Source of the DNA: Aureimonas ureilytica DSM 18598 = NBRC 106430
Lineage (GTDB): Bacteria; Pseudomonadota; Alphaproteobacteria; Rhizobiales; Rhizobiaceae
NCBI RefSeq assembly: GCF_000382705.1
Contig: NZ_ARQE01000009.1
Location: 1-64,000, forward strand
DNA: 64,000 nt
Reading direction: 5' to 3'
Shown: piece after piece, positions 29,682 to 38,638 of the stretch
Numbering within the stretch: the stretch's first letter is position 1
Layout: each line of letters opens with the position of its first letter
Notes under the pieces: generated by a model
What the model was told of the DNA's origin: nothing
The model's input: only the letters and a program-made list of their open reading frames with translations
Database searches by the model: none
Translations under genes and position numbers: made by a program

Positions 29682-30847
29682 CGCAGCTTCAACTGCCGAC
29701 CGAGGGGCGCGGCGTCGAGACCTATCGCCTGACGGGTGCGCCCCTTCCGCTCATCCGCCGCCGGGCGGAGGATTTCAACCGCGTCGCCTATGCCGCCGCG
29801 CATGTCGTGGCCGATCCGCTCGCGCCCTCCGATCCCTGGCTGGAGCCGGCGATCGACTGGGACGCCACGTTGCGCTTCCGCCACCGGCTCTGGGATCTCG
29901 GCCTCGGCGTCGCCGAAGCCATGGACACGGCGCAGCGCGGCATGGGGCTCGGCTGGCCGGATGCCCAGGAACTGATCCGTCGTTCGCTGCGCGAGGCGCG
30001 CTCGCGCGACGACGCGCTGATCGCCTGCGGCGCGGGCACGGACCATCTCACGCCCGATCCCTCTCTGTCGCTTGATCGTATCGCCTCGGCTTACGCCGAG
30101 CAGATCGGCTTCGTGGAAGGCGAGGGCGGGCGCGTCATCCTGATGGCGAGCCGCGCGCTGGCGGCGAGCGCCAGGAGGCCGGACGATTATCTCGAAGTCT
30201 ACGCCCGCGTTCTCTCGGGCGTGAACCAGCCCGTCATCATCCATTGGCTGGGCGAGATGTTCGACCCGGCACTATCAGGCTATTGGGGCGCTGGCGATCA
30301 CGACGCCGCCATGGACACCTGTCTGCGGATGATCGAGGCGAATGCCGCCAAAATCGACGGCATCAAGATTTCGCTCCTTTCCAAGGAGAAGGAGATCACC
30401 ATGCGGCGTCGCCTGCCCGAGGGCGTGCGCATGTATACGGGCGACGATTTCAACTATGCCGAGCTGATCGCGGGCGACGAAGCGGGCCATTCCGACGCGC
30501 TGCTCGGTATTTTCGACGCCATCGCGCCGGCTGCCTCGGCGGCGCTCGCCAGCTTGAAACGCGGCAGCACCAACGAGTTCCACGACATCCTGGAGCCGAC
30601 CGTCGCGCTGTCGCGCCATATCTTCCGCGCGCCGACACGCTTCTACAAGACGGGCGTCGTGTTCCTCGCCTGGCTGAACGGCTTGCAGGATCACTTCACC
30701 ATGGTCGGCGGCCAGGAAAGCGCGCGCTCCACCCTCCATTTCACCGAGCTCTTCCGCCTCGCGGACCGCGCCCATGTGCTGGCCGACCCGGACGAGGCGG
30801 CGCGGCGCATGGGGCAGTTTCTGGCCGTGCGGGGTGTCGCGCAATGA
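29678..30847 (+). CDS. DUF993 protein, dihydrodipicolinate-synthase-like TIM barrel
   Basis: A 389-residue protein of unassigned function (DUF993). Family resemblance to DHDPS/NAL-type aldolases is seen in the barrel pattern and in DGIKISLLSKEKE, where Lys230 occupies the position of the Schiff-base Lys. The N-terminal 60 residues are extra relative to DHDPS. The GMGLGWPDAQELIRRS and CGAGTDHL stretches look conserved and could form the active site. It overlaps both neighbours by ATGA junctions, so its product must act with them. A retro-aldol cleavage or dehydration of a keto-sugar intermediate is an inference. Confidence 0.85.
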   Translation: MTQLQLPTEGRGVETYRLTGAPLPLIRRRAEDFNRVAYAAAHVVADPLAPSDPWLEPAIDWDATLRFRHRLWDLGLGVAEAMDTAQRGMGLGWPDAQELIRRSLREARSRDDALIACGAGTDHLTPDPSLSLDRIASAYAEQIGFVEGEGGRVILMASRALAASARRPDDYLEVYARVLSGVNQPVIIHWLGEMFDPALSGYWGAGDHDAAMDTCLRMIEANAAKIDGIKISLLSKEKEITMRRRLPEGVRMYTGDDFNYAELIAGDEAGHSDALLGIFDAIAPAASAALASLKRGSTNEFHDILEPTVALSRHIFRAPTRFYKTGVVFLAWLNGLQDHFTMVGGQESARSTLHFTELFRLADRAHVLADPDEAARRMGQFLAVRGVAQ

Positions 30848-31665
30848 GCGTCCCCGGCCTGTCCATCAATTTCGCGACCGTGCGCCAGGGCGGCTCCTTC
30901 GGCGCGATCGTCGATGCATGCCTGCGCCACGGCATCACCGCCATCTCGCCCTGGCGCGAGCATGTGGAAGCGGCGGGCGTGGCCGAGGCCGCGCGGATCG
31001 TCCGTGAAAACGGGTTGCAGGTCTCCGGCCATTGCCGGGGCGGCTTCTTTCCCGCTGTTGACGAGGCCGGTCGGCGCGCGGCGATCGAGACCAACCGGCG
31101 CGCGGTGGACGAGGCGGCGGCGCTCGGCGCGGCCTGTCTCGTCATGGTGGTCGGCGGTCTGCCGGCGGGCTCGCGCGATCTGCCGGGCGCACGCGCCATG
31201 GTTGCGGACGGCATGGCCGAGCTTCTGCCCTATGCGCGATCGGCCGGCGTGCCGCTCGCCATCGAGCCGCTGCACCCGAGCTACGCCGCCGACCGGGCCT
31301 GCTTCAACACGCTCGGTCAGTCGCTGGATCTCGCCGACAGCTTGGGAGACGGCGTCGGCGTCGCGATCGACGTCTACCATGTCTGGTGGGACCCGGATCT
31401 GGCCGCGCAGATCGCCCGCGCCGGGCGCAACGGGCAGATCCTCGCCCACCACATCTGCGACTGGCTGGTGCCGACCAAGGATATCCTGAACGATCGCGGC
31501 ATGATGGGCGACGGGGTGATCGACCTCAAGGCCTTCCGCCAGATGATCGAGGCGGCCGGATTCCACGGGCCGCAGGAGGTCGAAATCTTCTCGCACGATT
31601 GGGGCGCGCGACCGATCGACGAGGTTCTGGCGACTTGCGTCGAGCGCTACCGCACGGTCTGCTGA
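30844..31665 (+). CDS. sugar phosphate isomerase/epimerase (xylose-isomerase-like TIM barrel)
   Basis: A 273-residue AP_endonuc_2-type barrel. Candidate divalent-metal ligands are the Glu in IEPLHPSYAA, Asp/His in IDVYHVWWDP, His in HHICDW and the C-terminal Glu in QEVEIFSHDW. This fits the isomerase/3-keto-sugar-processing superfamily. It overlaps the DUF993 gene by ATGA and is therefore coupled to it. Substrate unknown; isomerisation, epimerisation or 3-keto-glycoside hydrolysis all occur in the superfamily. Confidence 0.88.
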   Translation: MSVPGLSINFATVRQGGSFGAIVDACLRHGITAISPWREHVEAAGVAEAARIVRENGLQVSGHCRGGFFPAVDEAGRRAAIETNRRAVDEAAALGAACLVMVVGGLPAGSRDLPGARAMVADGMAELLPYARSAGVPLAIEPLHPSYAADRACFNTLGQSLDLADSLGDGVGVAIDVYHVWWDPDLAAQIARAGRNGQILAHHICDWLVPTKDILNDRGMMGDGVIDLKAFRQMIEAAGFHGPQEVEIFSHDWGARPIDEVLATCVERYRTVC

Positions 31666-31676
31666 ACGAGGCTTCG

Positions 31677-31700
31677 GGCCGGAGGGGACGCCCTTCGGCC
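31677..31700. repeat. intercistronic stem-loop before third oxidoreductase
   Basis: GGCCGGAGGG (31677-31686) pairs with CCCTTCGGCC (31691-31700), one G-T pair, around a GACG loop. No T-run follows, so it may stabilise or process the operon mRNA rather than end it. Confidence 0.45.
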
Positions 31701-31739
31701 GGCATGAAAATGCCCGCGCATCGCGGGTCGGGAGGAACG

Positions 31740-32987
31740 ATGGAACAGGCAAGACAGCGCATCCGCTACGCGCTGGTGGGAACCGGCAATCGCGGCACGA
31801 CCATGTGGGGGCGCGAGCTTCTGGCGGGTTGGAGCGAGTTCGTGGAACTCGTCGGCATCTGCGACCTCAACCTCATGCGCGCGGAGCGGGCGCGCACGAT
31901 GATCGGCTCCACCGCGCCCCTCTATGCCGATTTCGACGCGATGCTCAACGAGCTGAAGCCCTCGCTCGTCATCGTCTGCACGCCCGACGATACGCATGAC
32001 GACCTGATCGTGCGGGCGCTCGAAAGCGGCGCGGATGTCATCAGCGAAAAGCCGATGACGACGACGCCCGAAAAGATCGCCCGCATCCGCGAGGCCGAGG
32101 CGCGCACCGGGCGTCGCGTGGACGTGTCCTTCAACTATCGCTTCTCGCCGACCTCGGCGCGCATCAAGGAACTGATCGAGGAAGGCGCGATCGGGGAGGT
32201 GACCTCGGTCGACTTCCACTGGTATCTCGATAACCAGCACGGGGCCGACTATTTCCGCCGCTGGCACGCCTTCACGAAACATTCCGGCTCGCTCTTCGTC
32301 CACAAGGCGACCCATCATTTCGACCTGTTGAACTGGTATCTCGACTCGGACCCCGTGGAGGTGAAGGGCTTCGGCCAGCTGCTCCACTACGGGCGCAACG
32401 GCCCGTTCCGGGGCGAGCGCTGCCGCACGTGCTCGTACAAGAACGAATGCGACTATTACTTCGATCTCTCGGCCGACCGGTTCCTCGACACGCTCTATGA
32501 AGAGCCCTCCAGCGTCGATGGCTATGTGCGCGATGCCTGCGTGTTCCGCGAGGACATCGACATTCCCGACACGATGACGGCCTCGATCCTCTACCGCAGC
32601 GGCGTTCAGGTCTCCTATTCGCTCAACACCTACATGCCGATCGAGGGCCATCACATCGCCTTCAACGGCCATCGCGGGCGCATCGAGCTGCGCCAATACG
32701 AGCGCCAGCCCTGGAGCGTGCCGCCCGCCGACGAGATCGTGGTGATGAAGAGCTTCGGCGGCGGCACGGAGCGCATCTGGGTGCCGCACGAGCCGGGTGG
32801 CCATTACGGCGGCGACAACCGGATGCGCGACATGATCTTCAAGCCGGGCTCCAACGACCGGCTGCGCCAGCGTGCCGGCTCGCGCGCCGGCGCCATGTCG
32901 GTGCTCTGCGGTCTCGCGGCGCTGGAAAGCTCTCGGGCCGGCGGCGCGGTGGCGATCACGCCGCTTTCGCCGGAGATCGCGCGATAG
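31740..32987 (+). CDS. Gfo/Idh/MocA-family oxidoreductase with cysteine-cluster insert
   Basis: A 415-residue dehydrogenase-like protein. The Rossmann motif is YALVGTGNRGTTMWG and the domain ends at VISEKPMTTTPEK (about residue 108). HKATHHFDLLNW holds the catalytic-domain His pair. An insert near residues 225-245 carries CRTCSYKNEC, three Cys with C-x2-C-x6-C spacing within a few residues of DYYFD, suggesting a structural metal or disulfide. GGGAGGAA precedes the ATG. It lies 74 bp after the isomerase gene and has no TetR operator of its own, so it is probably the last gene of the operon. Confidence 0.88.
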   Translation: MEQARQRIRYALVGTGNRGTTMWGRELLAGWSEFVELVGICDLNLMRAERARTMIGSTAPLYADFDAMLNELKPSLVIVCTPDDTHDDLIVRALESGADVISEKPMTTTPEKIARIREAEARTGRRVDVSFNYRFSPTSARIKELIEEGAIGEVTSVDFHWYLDNQHGADYFRRWHAFTKHSGSLFVHKATHHFDLLNWYLDSDPVEVKGFGQLLHYGRNGPFRGERCRTCSYKNECDYYFDLSADRFLDTLYEEPSSVDGYVRDACVFREDIDIPDTMTASILYRSGVQVSYSLNTYMPIEGHHIAFNGHRGRIELRQYERQPWSVPPADEIVVMKSFGGGTERIWVPHEPGGHYGGDNRMRDMIFKPGSNDRLRQRAGSRAGAMSVLCGLAALESSRAGGAVAITPLSPEIAR

Positions 32988-33020
32988 AAAAAAGCCGGCG
33001 GGCTCGATGGGCCCGCCGGC
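32988..33020 (-). terminator. bidirectional terminator, catabolic operon / hydrolase
   Basis: GCCGGCGGG (32994-33002) pairs with CCCGCCGGC (33012-33020). Read leftward it is followed by six T (32988-32993); read rightward by TCGTTTT. It separates the convergent operons. Confidence 0.85.
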
Positions 33021-33026
33021 TCGTTT

Positions 33027-33656
33027 TCAACCAAAGCTCGCCGCCAGCCATTCCCGGGCGATGGTCAGGTCCATCTGCCCGAGACCATGGCCCGTCGGCA
33101 GCGTCTCGTGCGTCAGCGCGGCGCCGCCGGCCTGGAATTGCCGGGCGAGGCGCGCGGCGTTCTCGGCCGGCACGATCGGGTCCATCCCGCCCGACAGGAT
33201 GAGGACCGGCTTGCCGCCGAGGTCGAAGGCGGGCGGGTCAGTGAGTGGCACCATGGCGCGGATCAGCACCGCGCCGGCGAGCGCTTCGGGCGCCAGCATC
33301 ATCAGTGCCGCCGCGATATTGGCGCCGTTGGAGAAGCCGACCGCGATCGGCCGCGCCAGATCGTAATGCTCGCGCGCCTGCGCGACGAACTCGCCAAGCT
33401 CGGCTGCGCGAAGCCTGACATCCGCCTCGTCGAACACGCCTTCCGCCGAGCGGCGGAAGAAGCGCGGCATGCCATTTTCCAACACGCGCCCGCGCGGCGA
33501 AACGAGCGCCGAGCCCGGCGACAGGAGGCCGCCAAGCGGCAGAAGATCGCTCTCGTCGCCGCCCGTGCCATGAAGAAGCAGGAGCGGCGGCGCGCCCTCC
33601 GCGCTGGCGGGGGTGAAACGGTGGATCATCGACAGGTCGTTGAGCGGCAGGTCCAT
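33027..33656 (-). CDS. alpha/beta hydrolase, phospholipase/carboxylesterase (MhqD-like)
   Basis: A 209-residue serine hydrolase. The oxyanion segment is LLLLHGTGGDESDLL, the nucleophile elbow GFSNGANIAA, the acid LSGGMDPIVP and the His LPTGHGLGQ. Size and motifs fit the MhqD/YodD carboxylesterase group. It is 59 bp downstream of the ring-cleaving dioxygenase in the same direction, the pairing seen in the quinone-response mhqNOD genes of Bacillus. A role in handling electrophile or quinone breakdown products is likely; the actual ester substrate is unknown. Confidence 0.88.
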   Translation of the reverse strand: MDLPLNDLSMIHRFTPASAEGAPPLLLLHGTGGDESDLLPLGGLLSPGSALVSPRGRVLENGMPRFFRRSAEGVFDEADVRLRAAELGEFVAQAREHYDLARPIAVGFSNGANIAAALMMLAPEALAGAVLIRAMVPLTDPPAFDLGGKPVLILSGGMDPIVPAENAARLARQFQAGGAALTHETLPTGHGLGQMDLTIAREWLAASFG

Positions 33657-33715
33657 GGGGCGAACTCCAGGTGAGAGGAGGGCGGGGCGCGTGTCGCGCG
33701 CCCCGTCTCGTGTCG

Positions 33716-34657
33716 TCAGGCCGGCTCGCCGAGCGCTGGCAGCACGCTTTCGATCCGCGCGCGGTTCGGCTCCAGAAAGTCCGGCAGCTTCAGCGCCCGC
33801 CCGAGGTCGGCGGGCGCCTCGTCCACGGCGAAGCCGGGTTGATCCGTCGCGATCTCGAACAGGACATGGCCCGGCTCGCGGAAGTAGATCGAGCGGAAGT
33901 AGTTGCGGTCACGCTGCTCGGTGGGGCTGATCCCGTGGTTCTCCACGAGTTTTGCCGCCATCGCCGCTTCTTCCGCATCATCCGCCGCGCGGAACGCGAC
34001 GTGATGCACCGACCCGCCGCCCGGGCGCGGCTTGAGGAAGCCGCCCACCGCGCGAATGTCCACGATCCCGCCGACGCCCGCGCCCGGCACTTCGAAGCGC
34101 GTGGTGGAGCCTTCGCTCGCACCCTGCCGGAAGCCCAGAACGTCGGTCAGCACCGCGCCCGTCGGCGCGGCTTCCTCCAGAAGCAGGCTGACGGAATGGA
34201 AGCCGCGAATGGCATGGTCGGGCGCGATCTCGCCCGCGCTCCAGGCCGGCTCGCGCTCCGCGCCGGGAACGGCGACGAGCGCGAGCCGCATCCCATCGGG
34301 GTCCCGGAACGAAAGAGCCGTTTCGCCGAAGCGCTTCGCGATCGGGTCGAAGGCGACGCCCTTCTCGATGAAGCGATGCGTCCAATAGCCGATCGAGCCC
34401 TCCGGCACGCGGAACACGGTCTCCTGCGTCTCGCCGACGCCGAGCCGGCCGGGCGCCACATGCTCCCAGGGGAAGAAGGTCAGGATCGTGCCGGGCGAGC
34501 CCGCCTCGTCACCATAATAGAGATGCCAGGTGCCGGGATCGTCGAAATTGACCGTCTGCTTCACGAGGCGCAGGCCGAGTGTCTTCGTATAGAAGCCGAC
34601 ATTGCGGCTGGCGGGGCCGGCGATCGCCGTGACGTGATGAATGCCGTGCTGGGTCAT
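33716..34657 (-). CDS. VOC-family ring-cleaving dioxygenase (MhqO/MhqA-like)
   Basis: A 313-residue vicinal-oxygen-chelate protein with two paired barrel modules. Expected metal ligands are His in GIHHVTAIAG (about residue 6), His in SVHHVAFRA and Glu in VLFEIATDQPGF. This fits extradiol or hydroquinone-type dioxygenases of the MhqO group. The ATG at 34657 follows GGAGA; the frame is open further upstream into the LysR control region and that part is not coding. It is the first gene of a two-gene unit with the hydrolase and is divergent from a LysR regulator. Natural substrate unknown. Confidence 0.9.
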   Translation of the reverse strand: MTQHGIHHVTAIAGPASRNVGFYTKTLGLRLVKQTVNFDDPGTWHLYYGDEAGSPGTILTFFPWEHVAPGRLGVGETQETVFRVPEGSIGYWTHRFIEKGVAFDPIAKRFGETALSFRDPDGMRLALVAVPGAEREPAWSAGEIAPDHAIRGFHSVSLLLEEAAPTGAVLTDVLGFRQGASEGSTTRFEVPGAGVGGIVDIRAVGGFLKPRPGGGSVHHVAFRAADDAEEAAMAAKLVENHGISPTEQRDRNYFRSIYFREPGHVLFEIATDQPGFAVDEAPADLGRALKLPDFLEPNRARIESVLPALGEPA

Positions 34658-34728
34658 GGTCCGTCTCCAGGCTCGAATGTCCTGGCCGAAACATAGTCGC
34701 AACGAACTCTGGTCATAAGGCCTGATCC

Positions 34729-34746
34729 CATTGCATTCTTGCAATG
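34729..34746. promoter_or_regulatory. LysR-type binding box between dioxygenase and regulator
   Basis: CATTGCA-TTCT-TGCAATG is a perfect inverted repeat with 7-bp arms and contains the T-N11-A core of LysR boxes. It lies in the divergent gap and covers an ATG that would otherwise be taken as the regulator start. Confidence 0.7.
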
Positions 34747-34767
34747 GTGGGATTGCGGAGATGCGTC

Positions 34768-35652
34768 TTGAACGGGTTCGACAGTCTGAGCTGGGACGAC
34801 TTCCGGCTGATCCGCGCCGTGACGGAGGCGGGAACGCTGCCCGGCGCGGCAGAGCGGCTCGGCACGGCGCATTCCACCGTGTTCCGCCGCTTGCGCGCCA
34901 TCGAGGCCGCGCTCGGCTGCGCCCTGTTCGAGCGCAACAAGAACGCGCTTCACCCGACGAGCGCGGGCGAGGAGATCGCCGCGCTCGCCGCCCGGATGGG
35001 CGAGGCGGTGGACGCGGTGGCGCTGCGCCTTGCCGGGCGCGAGCCGTCGCCCTCGGGCGAGGTGCGGGTCGCCACCAACGACTCCCTGCTGATCCATCTT
35101 CTGACGCCGATCTTCGCGAGCTTCCGGGCCGTCTGTCCGTCGGTGCGGCTCGACATCGCGCTCGGCAATTCCGCGCTCAACCTCTCGAAGCGGGACGCCG
35201 ACGTCGCGATCCGCGCGACCGACGATCCGCCGCCCAATCTCGTCGGGCGCAAGGCGGCGCGCATCGCCTGGGCGCTCTATGCGCGGGCGGGGGAGGAGGA
35301 AGCCGCGCCGCGCGGCTGGGTGACGCTCAGCGAGGCGATGGGCGCGATGAAGGTGGTTCGCCACGTCCTTGCGGAAGCCGGCCCGGAGGGGGTCGGCTAC
35401 CGCGTCGATTCCGTGCTCGGCCTCGCCGAAGCGGTGGAAGCAGGAATCGGCCAGGGGTTTCTGCCCTGCTTCGTCGGCGACCGCCGCCCGGCGCTCCAGC
35501 GGCTGGGCGAGCCGGACGCGCGCTTTGCGACCGACCTCTGGCTGCTCACCCATGCCGATCTGCGGCACGTGCCGCGCGTGCGCGCGCTTCTCGACCATCT
35601 GGCCGAGGCGGTGGCGCGAGAGCGGCCCTTCATCGAGGGCGAGCGCGGCTAG
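34768..35652 (+). CDS. LysR-family transcriptional regulator
   Basis: A 294-residue regulator. The winged helix-turn-helix covers about residues 5-65 (DDFRLIRAVTEAGTLPGAAE, HSTVFRRLRAIEAALG). The substrate-binding domain follows from about 85. I prefer the TTG at 34768: GGAG lies 8 bases upstream and the protein then begins with the normal short lead to the HTH. The ATG at 34744 lies inside the palindromic operator and lacks a ribosome site. It is divergent from the dioxygenase/hydrolase unit, which it probably controls in response to an aromatic or quinone effector. Confidence 0.88.
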   Translation: MNGFDSLSWDDFRLIRAVTEAGTLPGAAERLGTAHSTVFRRLRAIEAALGCALFERNKNALHPTSAGEEIAALAARMGEAVDAVALRLAGREPSPSGEVRVATNDSLLIHLLTPIFASFRAVCPSVRLDIALGNSALNLSKRDADVAIRATDDPPPNLVGRKAARIAWALYARAGEEEAAPRGWVTLSEAMGAMKVVRHVLAEAGPEGVGYRVDSVLGLAEAVEAGIGQGFLPCFVGDRRPALQRLGEPDARFATDLWLLTHADLRHVPRVRALLDHLAEAVARERPFIEGERG

Positions 35653-35655
35653 AAC

Positions 35656-36762
35656 TCAGGCCGGCTGGGGCGCGCGCTCGCGCTGCATTTCCAGGCGCCG
35701 ACCCGTTTCCGCGTCGAAGGCGTGGAGACGCTCGGGCGGAAGGATCAGGCCGATGGCGCTGCCGGGTTCGACCTCCATCGCTTCCGACACGGTGACCGCG
35801 AACATCGTGCCGCCGAGTTCAGCATAGACGACGCGCGAGGCGCCGAGCTCCTCGATGAAATCCACCACCGCATCGGCGCTGCCGGGCGCGCCGCGCCGCG
35901 TCAGGATCGCGTGTTCGGGCCGGATGCCGATCTCGATCCTGCGGGCGCCGAAGCCGACGCGCGCGCCGACCGGCAGGTCGATCCGGTATCCGTCCTTGAG
36001 GCGCAGCGCGTCTTCGGAATCCAGTTCGCCCGGCAGGAGGTTCATCGGGGGCGAGCCGATGAAGCTCGCGACGAAGCGCGTGGCGGGCCGGTCGTAGATT
36101 TCGCCCGGTTTGCCCACCTGCTCGACATGGCCGGCATTCATGACCACCAGCCGGTCGGCCAGCGTCATCGCCTCGACCTGATCGTGGGTTACGAAGACCG
36201 AGGTCGCCGACAGGCGCTTGTGCAGCTTGCGGATTTCGGCGCGCATGGTGACGCGCAGCTTGGCGTCGAGATTGGACAAGGGCTCGTCGAACAGGAAGAC
36301 GCGCGGCTCGCGGATGATCGCGCGGCCCATGGCGACGCGCTGGCGCTGGCCGCCCGAAAGCGCCGCCGGCTTGCGGTCGAGATAATCGGCAAGGCCGACG
36401 ATCGCCGCCGTCTCGCGAATGCGCCGCTGGCGCTCCTCCTTGGGAACGCCCGCCACTTTCAGCGCATAGCCGATATTGTCGGCGACGCTCATGTGCGGAT
36501 AGAGCGCGTAGTTCTGGAACACCATGGCGCAGCCGCGCTCGCGCGGCTCCAGCGTGTTGACCACCGTTCCGTCGATCGCGATCTCGCCGGCCGTGATGTC
36601 CTCCAGCCCCGCGATCATCCGCAGGAGGGTGGACTTGCCGCAGCCGGACGGGCCGAGGATCACGACGAACTCGCCGGACTCGAAGGTCAGGTCGATGCCG
36701 TGGAGTGTCCGGGTCGTCGCGTTGTAGGATTTCTGGAGTTTGCGGATGTCGATCCGTGCCAT
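35656..36762 (-). CDS. ugpC: glycerol-3-phosphate ABC transporter ATP-binding protein
   Basis: A 368-residue MalK-type ATPase. Walker [10 protein letters not shown] (about residue 37), signature [15 protein letters not shown], Walker [13 protein letters not shown], and H-loop [11 protein letters not shown] are intact. The regulatory domain from about 240 contains [10 protein letters not shown]. It is the last gene of ugpBAEC, 11 bp after ugpE, and ends 3 bp from the convergent LysR gene. Assignment as UgpC rests on its place after ugpB, ugpA and ugpE. Confidence 0.93.
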   Translation of the reverse strand: MARIDIRKLQKSYNATTRTLHGIDLTFESGEFVVILGPSGCGKSTLLRMIAGLEDITAGEIAIDGTVVNTLEPRERGCAMVFQNYALYPHMSVADNIGYALKVAGVPKEERQRRIRETAAIVGLADYLDRKPAALSGGQRQRVAMGRAIIREPRVFLFDEPLSNLDAKLRVTMRAEIRKLHKRLSATSVFVTHDQVEAMTLADRLVVMNAGHVEQVGKPGEIYDRPATRFVASFIGSPPMNLLPGELDSEDALRLKDGYRIDLPVGARVGFGARRIEIGIRPEHAILTRRGAPGSADAVVDFIEELGASRVVYAELGGTMFAVTVSEAMEVEPGSAIGLILPPERLHAFDAETGRRLEMQRERAPQPA

Positions 36763-36773
36763 CGGACTCTTCC

Positions 36774-37661
36774 TTATTTTTCGGTGGCGACGAGGCCGCG
36801 CACGAACCAGCGCTGCAGAACGGCGACGACGATGAGGGGCGGCAGGACGATGATGAGAGCGCCCGCATTGGTGACGTTCCAGTCCGGCAGCGAGTTCTCG
36901 GCCGGGCGAAGCACGCGCAGCGCCGTCATGGCGGTGTTGTAGGCGGGGTCCGTCACCATGAGGCGCGGCCAGAGATACTGGTTCCAGGTGTCGGCGAAGA
37001 GGATGGTGGCGAGCGCCAGCATGTTGGTGCGCGACAGGGGCAGGAGGATATCGACGAAGAAGCGCCAGGGGCCGGACCCGTCCATGCGCGCGGCTTCGGC
37101 GAGTTCGTCCGGCACGGTCATGAAGAACTGGCGGAACAGGAACGTGCCGGTGGCCGTCGCGACCAGCGGCAGGGTCAGGCCGGAATAGGTGTTGAGGAGG
37201 TTCCAGTCGATGCCGATGCGCAGGCCGGTCACGAATTCGATCAGGAGGCGGAACGGCTGCAGGACGTCGGCGGCGATGTTGTAGGTCGGCACGACGCGCA
37301 CTTCGAGCGGCAGCATCAGCGTCAGGAAGACGAGCCAGAAGAAGACGAGTCCCCAGCGCGAGCGGAAATAGACGATCGCGAAGGCGCTGAGCGCCGAGAC
37401 GGCGATCTTGCCGGCCGTCACGAGGCCGGCCATGACGAAGCTGTTGAACAGCGCGACGCCGAGATCGGCGCGCGCCCAGGCGGCGGTGAAGTTCTCCACC
37501 ATGTGGCTGCCCGGCAGGAAGCTGAAGGGCACCGCGTTGACCTCCTGGAGCGACTGCGTCGAGGCGCAGAAGACGATCCAGAAGGGCAGGAGAACCGTGC
37601 CGAGCGCCACGGCCATGATCGCGTAGGTGACGGCGTTGGAGAGGGGTGTCTTTTCGATCAT
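36774..37661 (-). CDS. ugpE: glycerol-3-phosphate ABC transporter permease UgpE
   Basis: A 295-residue permease with about six spans (first at [20 protein letters not shown]). The EAA loop is [20 protein letters not shown]. The [18 protein letters not shown] stretch is characteristic of UgpE. It lies 10 bp after ugpA. It imports sn-glycerol-3-phosphate and glycerophosphodiesters with UgpA. Confidence 0.94.
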   Translation of the reverse strand: MIEKTPLSNAVTYAIMAVALGTVLLPFWIVFCASTQSLQEVNAVPFSFLPGSHMVENFTAAWARADLGVALFNSFVMAGLVTAGKIAVSALSAFAIVYFRSRWGLVFFWLVFLTLMLPLEVRVVPTYNIAADVLQPFRLLIEFVTGLRIGIDWNLLNTYSGLTLPLVATATGTFLFRQFFMTVPDELAEAARMDGSGPWRFFVDILLPLSRTNMLALATILFADTWNQYLWPRLMVTDPAYNTAMTALRVLRPAENSLPDWNVTNAGALIIVLPPLIVVAVLQRWFVRGLVATEK

Positions 37662-37671
37662 GACGGCGCCC

Positions 37672-38565
37672 TCAGCGATAATGCACGCGCCGCTCGACGA
37701 AGCGGAACTGGATGAAGGTGAAGACCATGATGAGAGCGATGATCATCAGGCTTTGCGCGGCCGCGCCCGAATAGTCGAGCCCGTAGAAGGCCTTGGACAC
37801 GACGTTGAAGACCATGACGTCGGTGGCGTTGTTCGGGCCGCCCTCGGTCGTGCGCTCCACGATGCCGTAGGTGTCCTTGCCGACGAAGCTTTCCGTCGCG
37901 ATCAGGATGAGGAGAAGGAAGAGCGTCGGCGACAGGAGCGGGATCTGGATGTCGAGCGCCCGGCGCAAGGGGCCCGAGCCATCCATGGAGGCCGCCTCCA
38001 GAAGGCTGCGCGGGATCGACTGGAGCCCGGCCAGCATGAAGATGAAGCAGTAGCCGACCCATTTCCACACGAAGCAGGCGATGATCAGGATCATCGCATG
38101 GCTGCCGTAGCGCGCCGGGTTCCAGAAGTCGGGATGGGTGGCGTTCACCATTGCCATCAGACCGCGTTCGGGCGACAGGATGTAGAGGAAGGCCGTGCCG
38201 ACGGCGGGGCCGGCCAGCGCATAGGGCCAGATGTAGAAGAAGCGGAAGAGCTTCGAGCCCTTGAGCTGGCGGTCGACCGCGAGCGCCAGGACGAGCGCCA
38301 CCGCCATCGTGATCGTGGTCGCCGAGATCGCGAAGGTGAAGCTGACGCGCACCGAGTTCCAGTATTGGGAATCGGCGAAGACCGAGGTGAAGTTCTCCCA
38401 GCCGACGAAAAGCCGCTCGCCCGCGCCGCCGAAGGCCGGCTCCAGCGTGAAGGCCCAGTTGAAGACCGAAACGGCCGGCCAGTAGAAGAACAGGAAGATC
38501 AGGAGAAGCTGCGGCAGGGCGGCGACGGCCGGCACCCAGCGACTTTTGAAGACGACACGCTTCAT
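37672..38565 (-). CDS. ugpA: glycerol-3-phosphate ABC transporter permease UgpA
   Basis: A 297-residue permease. The first span is PQLLLIFLFFYWPAVSVF. The EAA loop is LLEAASMDGSGPLRRALDIQ. The FVGKDTYGIVERTTEGGP segment is a UgpA hallmark. It follows ugpB after 73 bp that hold a GC-rich hairpin, and precedes ugpE by 10 bp. Confidence 0.94.
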   Translation of the reverse strand: MKRVVFKSRWVPAVAALPQLLLIFLFFYWPAVSVFNWAFTLEPAFGGAGERLFVGWENFTSVFADSQYWNSVRVSFTFAISATTITMAVALVLALAVDRQLKGSKLFRFFYIWPYALAGPAVGTAFLYILSPERGLMAMVNATHPDFWNPARYGSHAMILIIACFVWKWVGYCFIFMLAGLQSIPRSLLEAASMDGSGPLRRALDIQIPLLSPTLFLLLILIATESFVGKDTYGIVERTTEGGPNNATDVMVFNVVSKAFYGLDYSGAAAQSLMIIALIMVFTFIQFRFVERRVHYR

Positions 38566-38587
38566 GACGAAGGACCCGCGAATAAGG

Positions 38588-38620
38588 ACGCCGCCGGCCC
38601 CACAAGGGCGCCGGCGGCGT
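38588..38620 (-). terminator. ugpB-ugpA intercistronic hairpin (partial terminator/stabiliser)
   Basis: ACGCCGCCGGC (38588-38598) pairs with GCCGGCGGCGT (38610-38620), an 11-bp perfect stem. No T-run follows on the minus strand, so it more likely protects the ugpB mRNA 3' end than stops transcription. Confidence 0.5.
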
Positions 38621-38638
38621 GGTTCATGTCGGAAAGGC

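Noticed and set aside
34744-34767. ATG at 34744 as the LysR start
   Set aside because: It lies inside the palindromic LysR box and has no ribosome site; the TTG at 34768 has GGAG 8 bases upstream.
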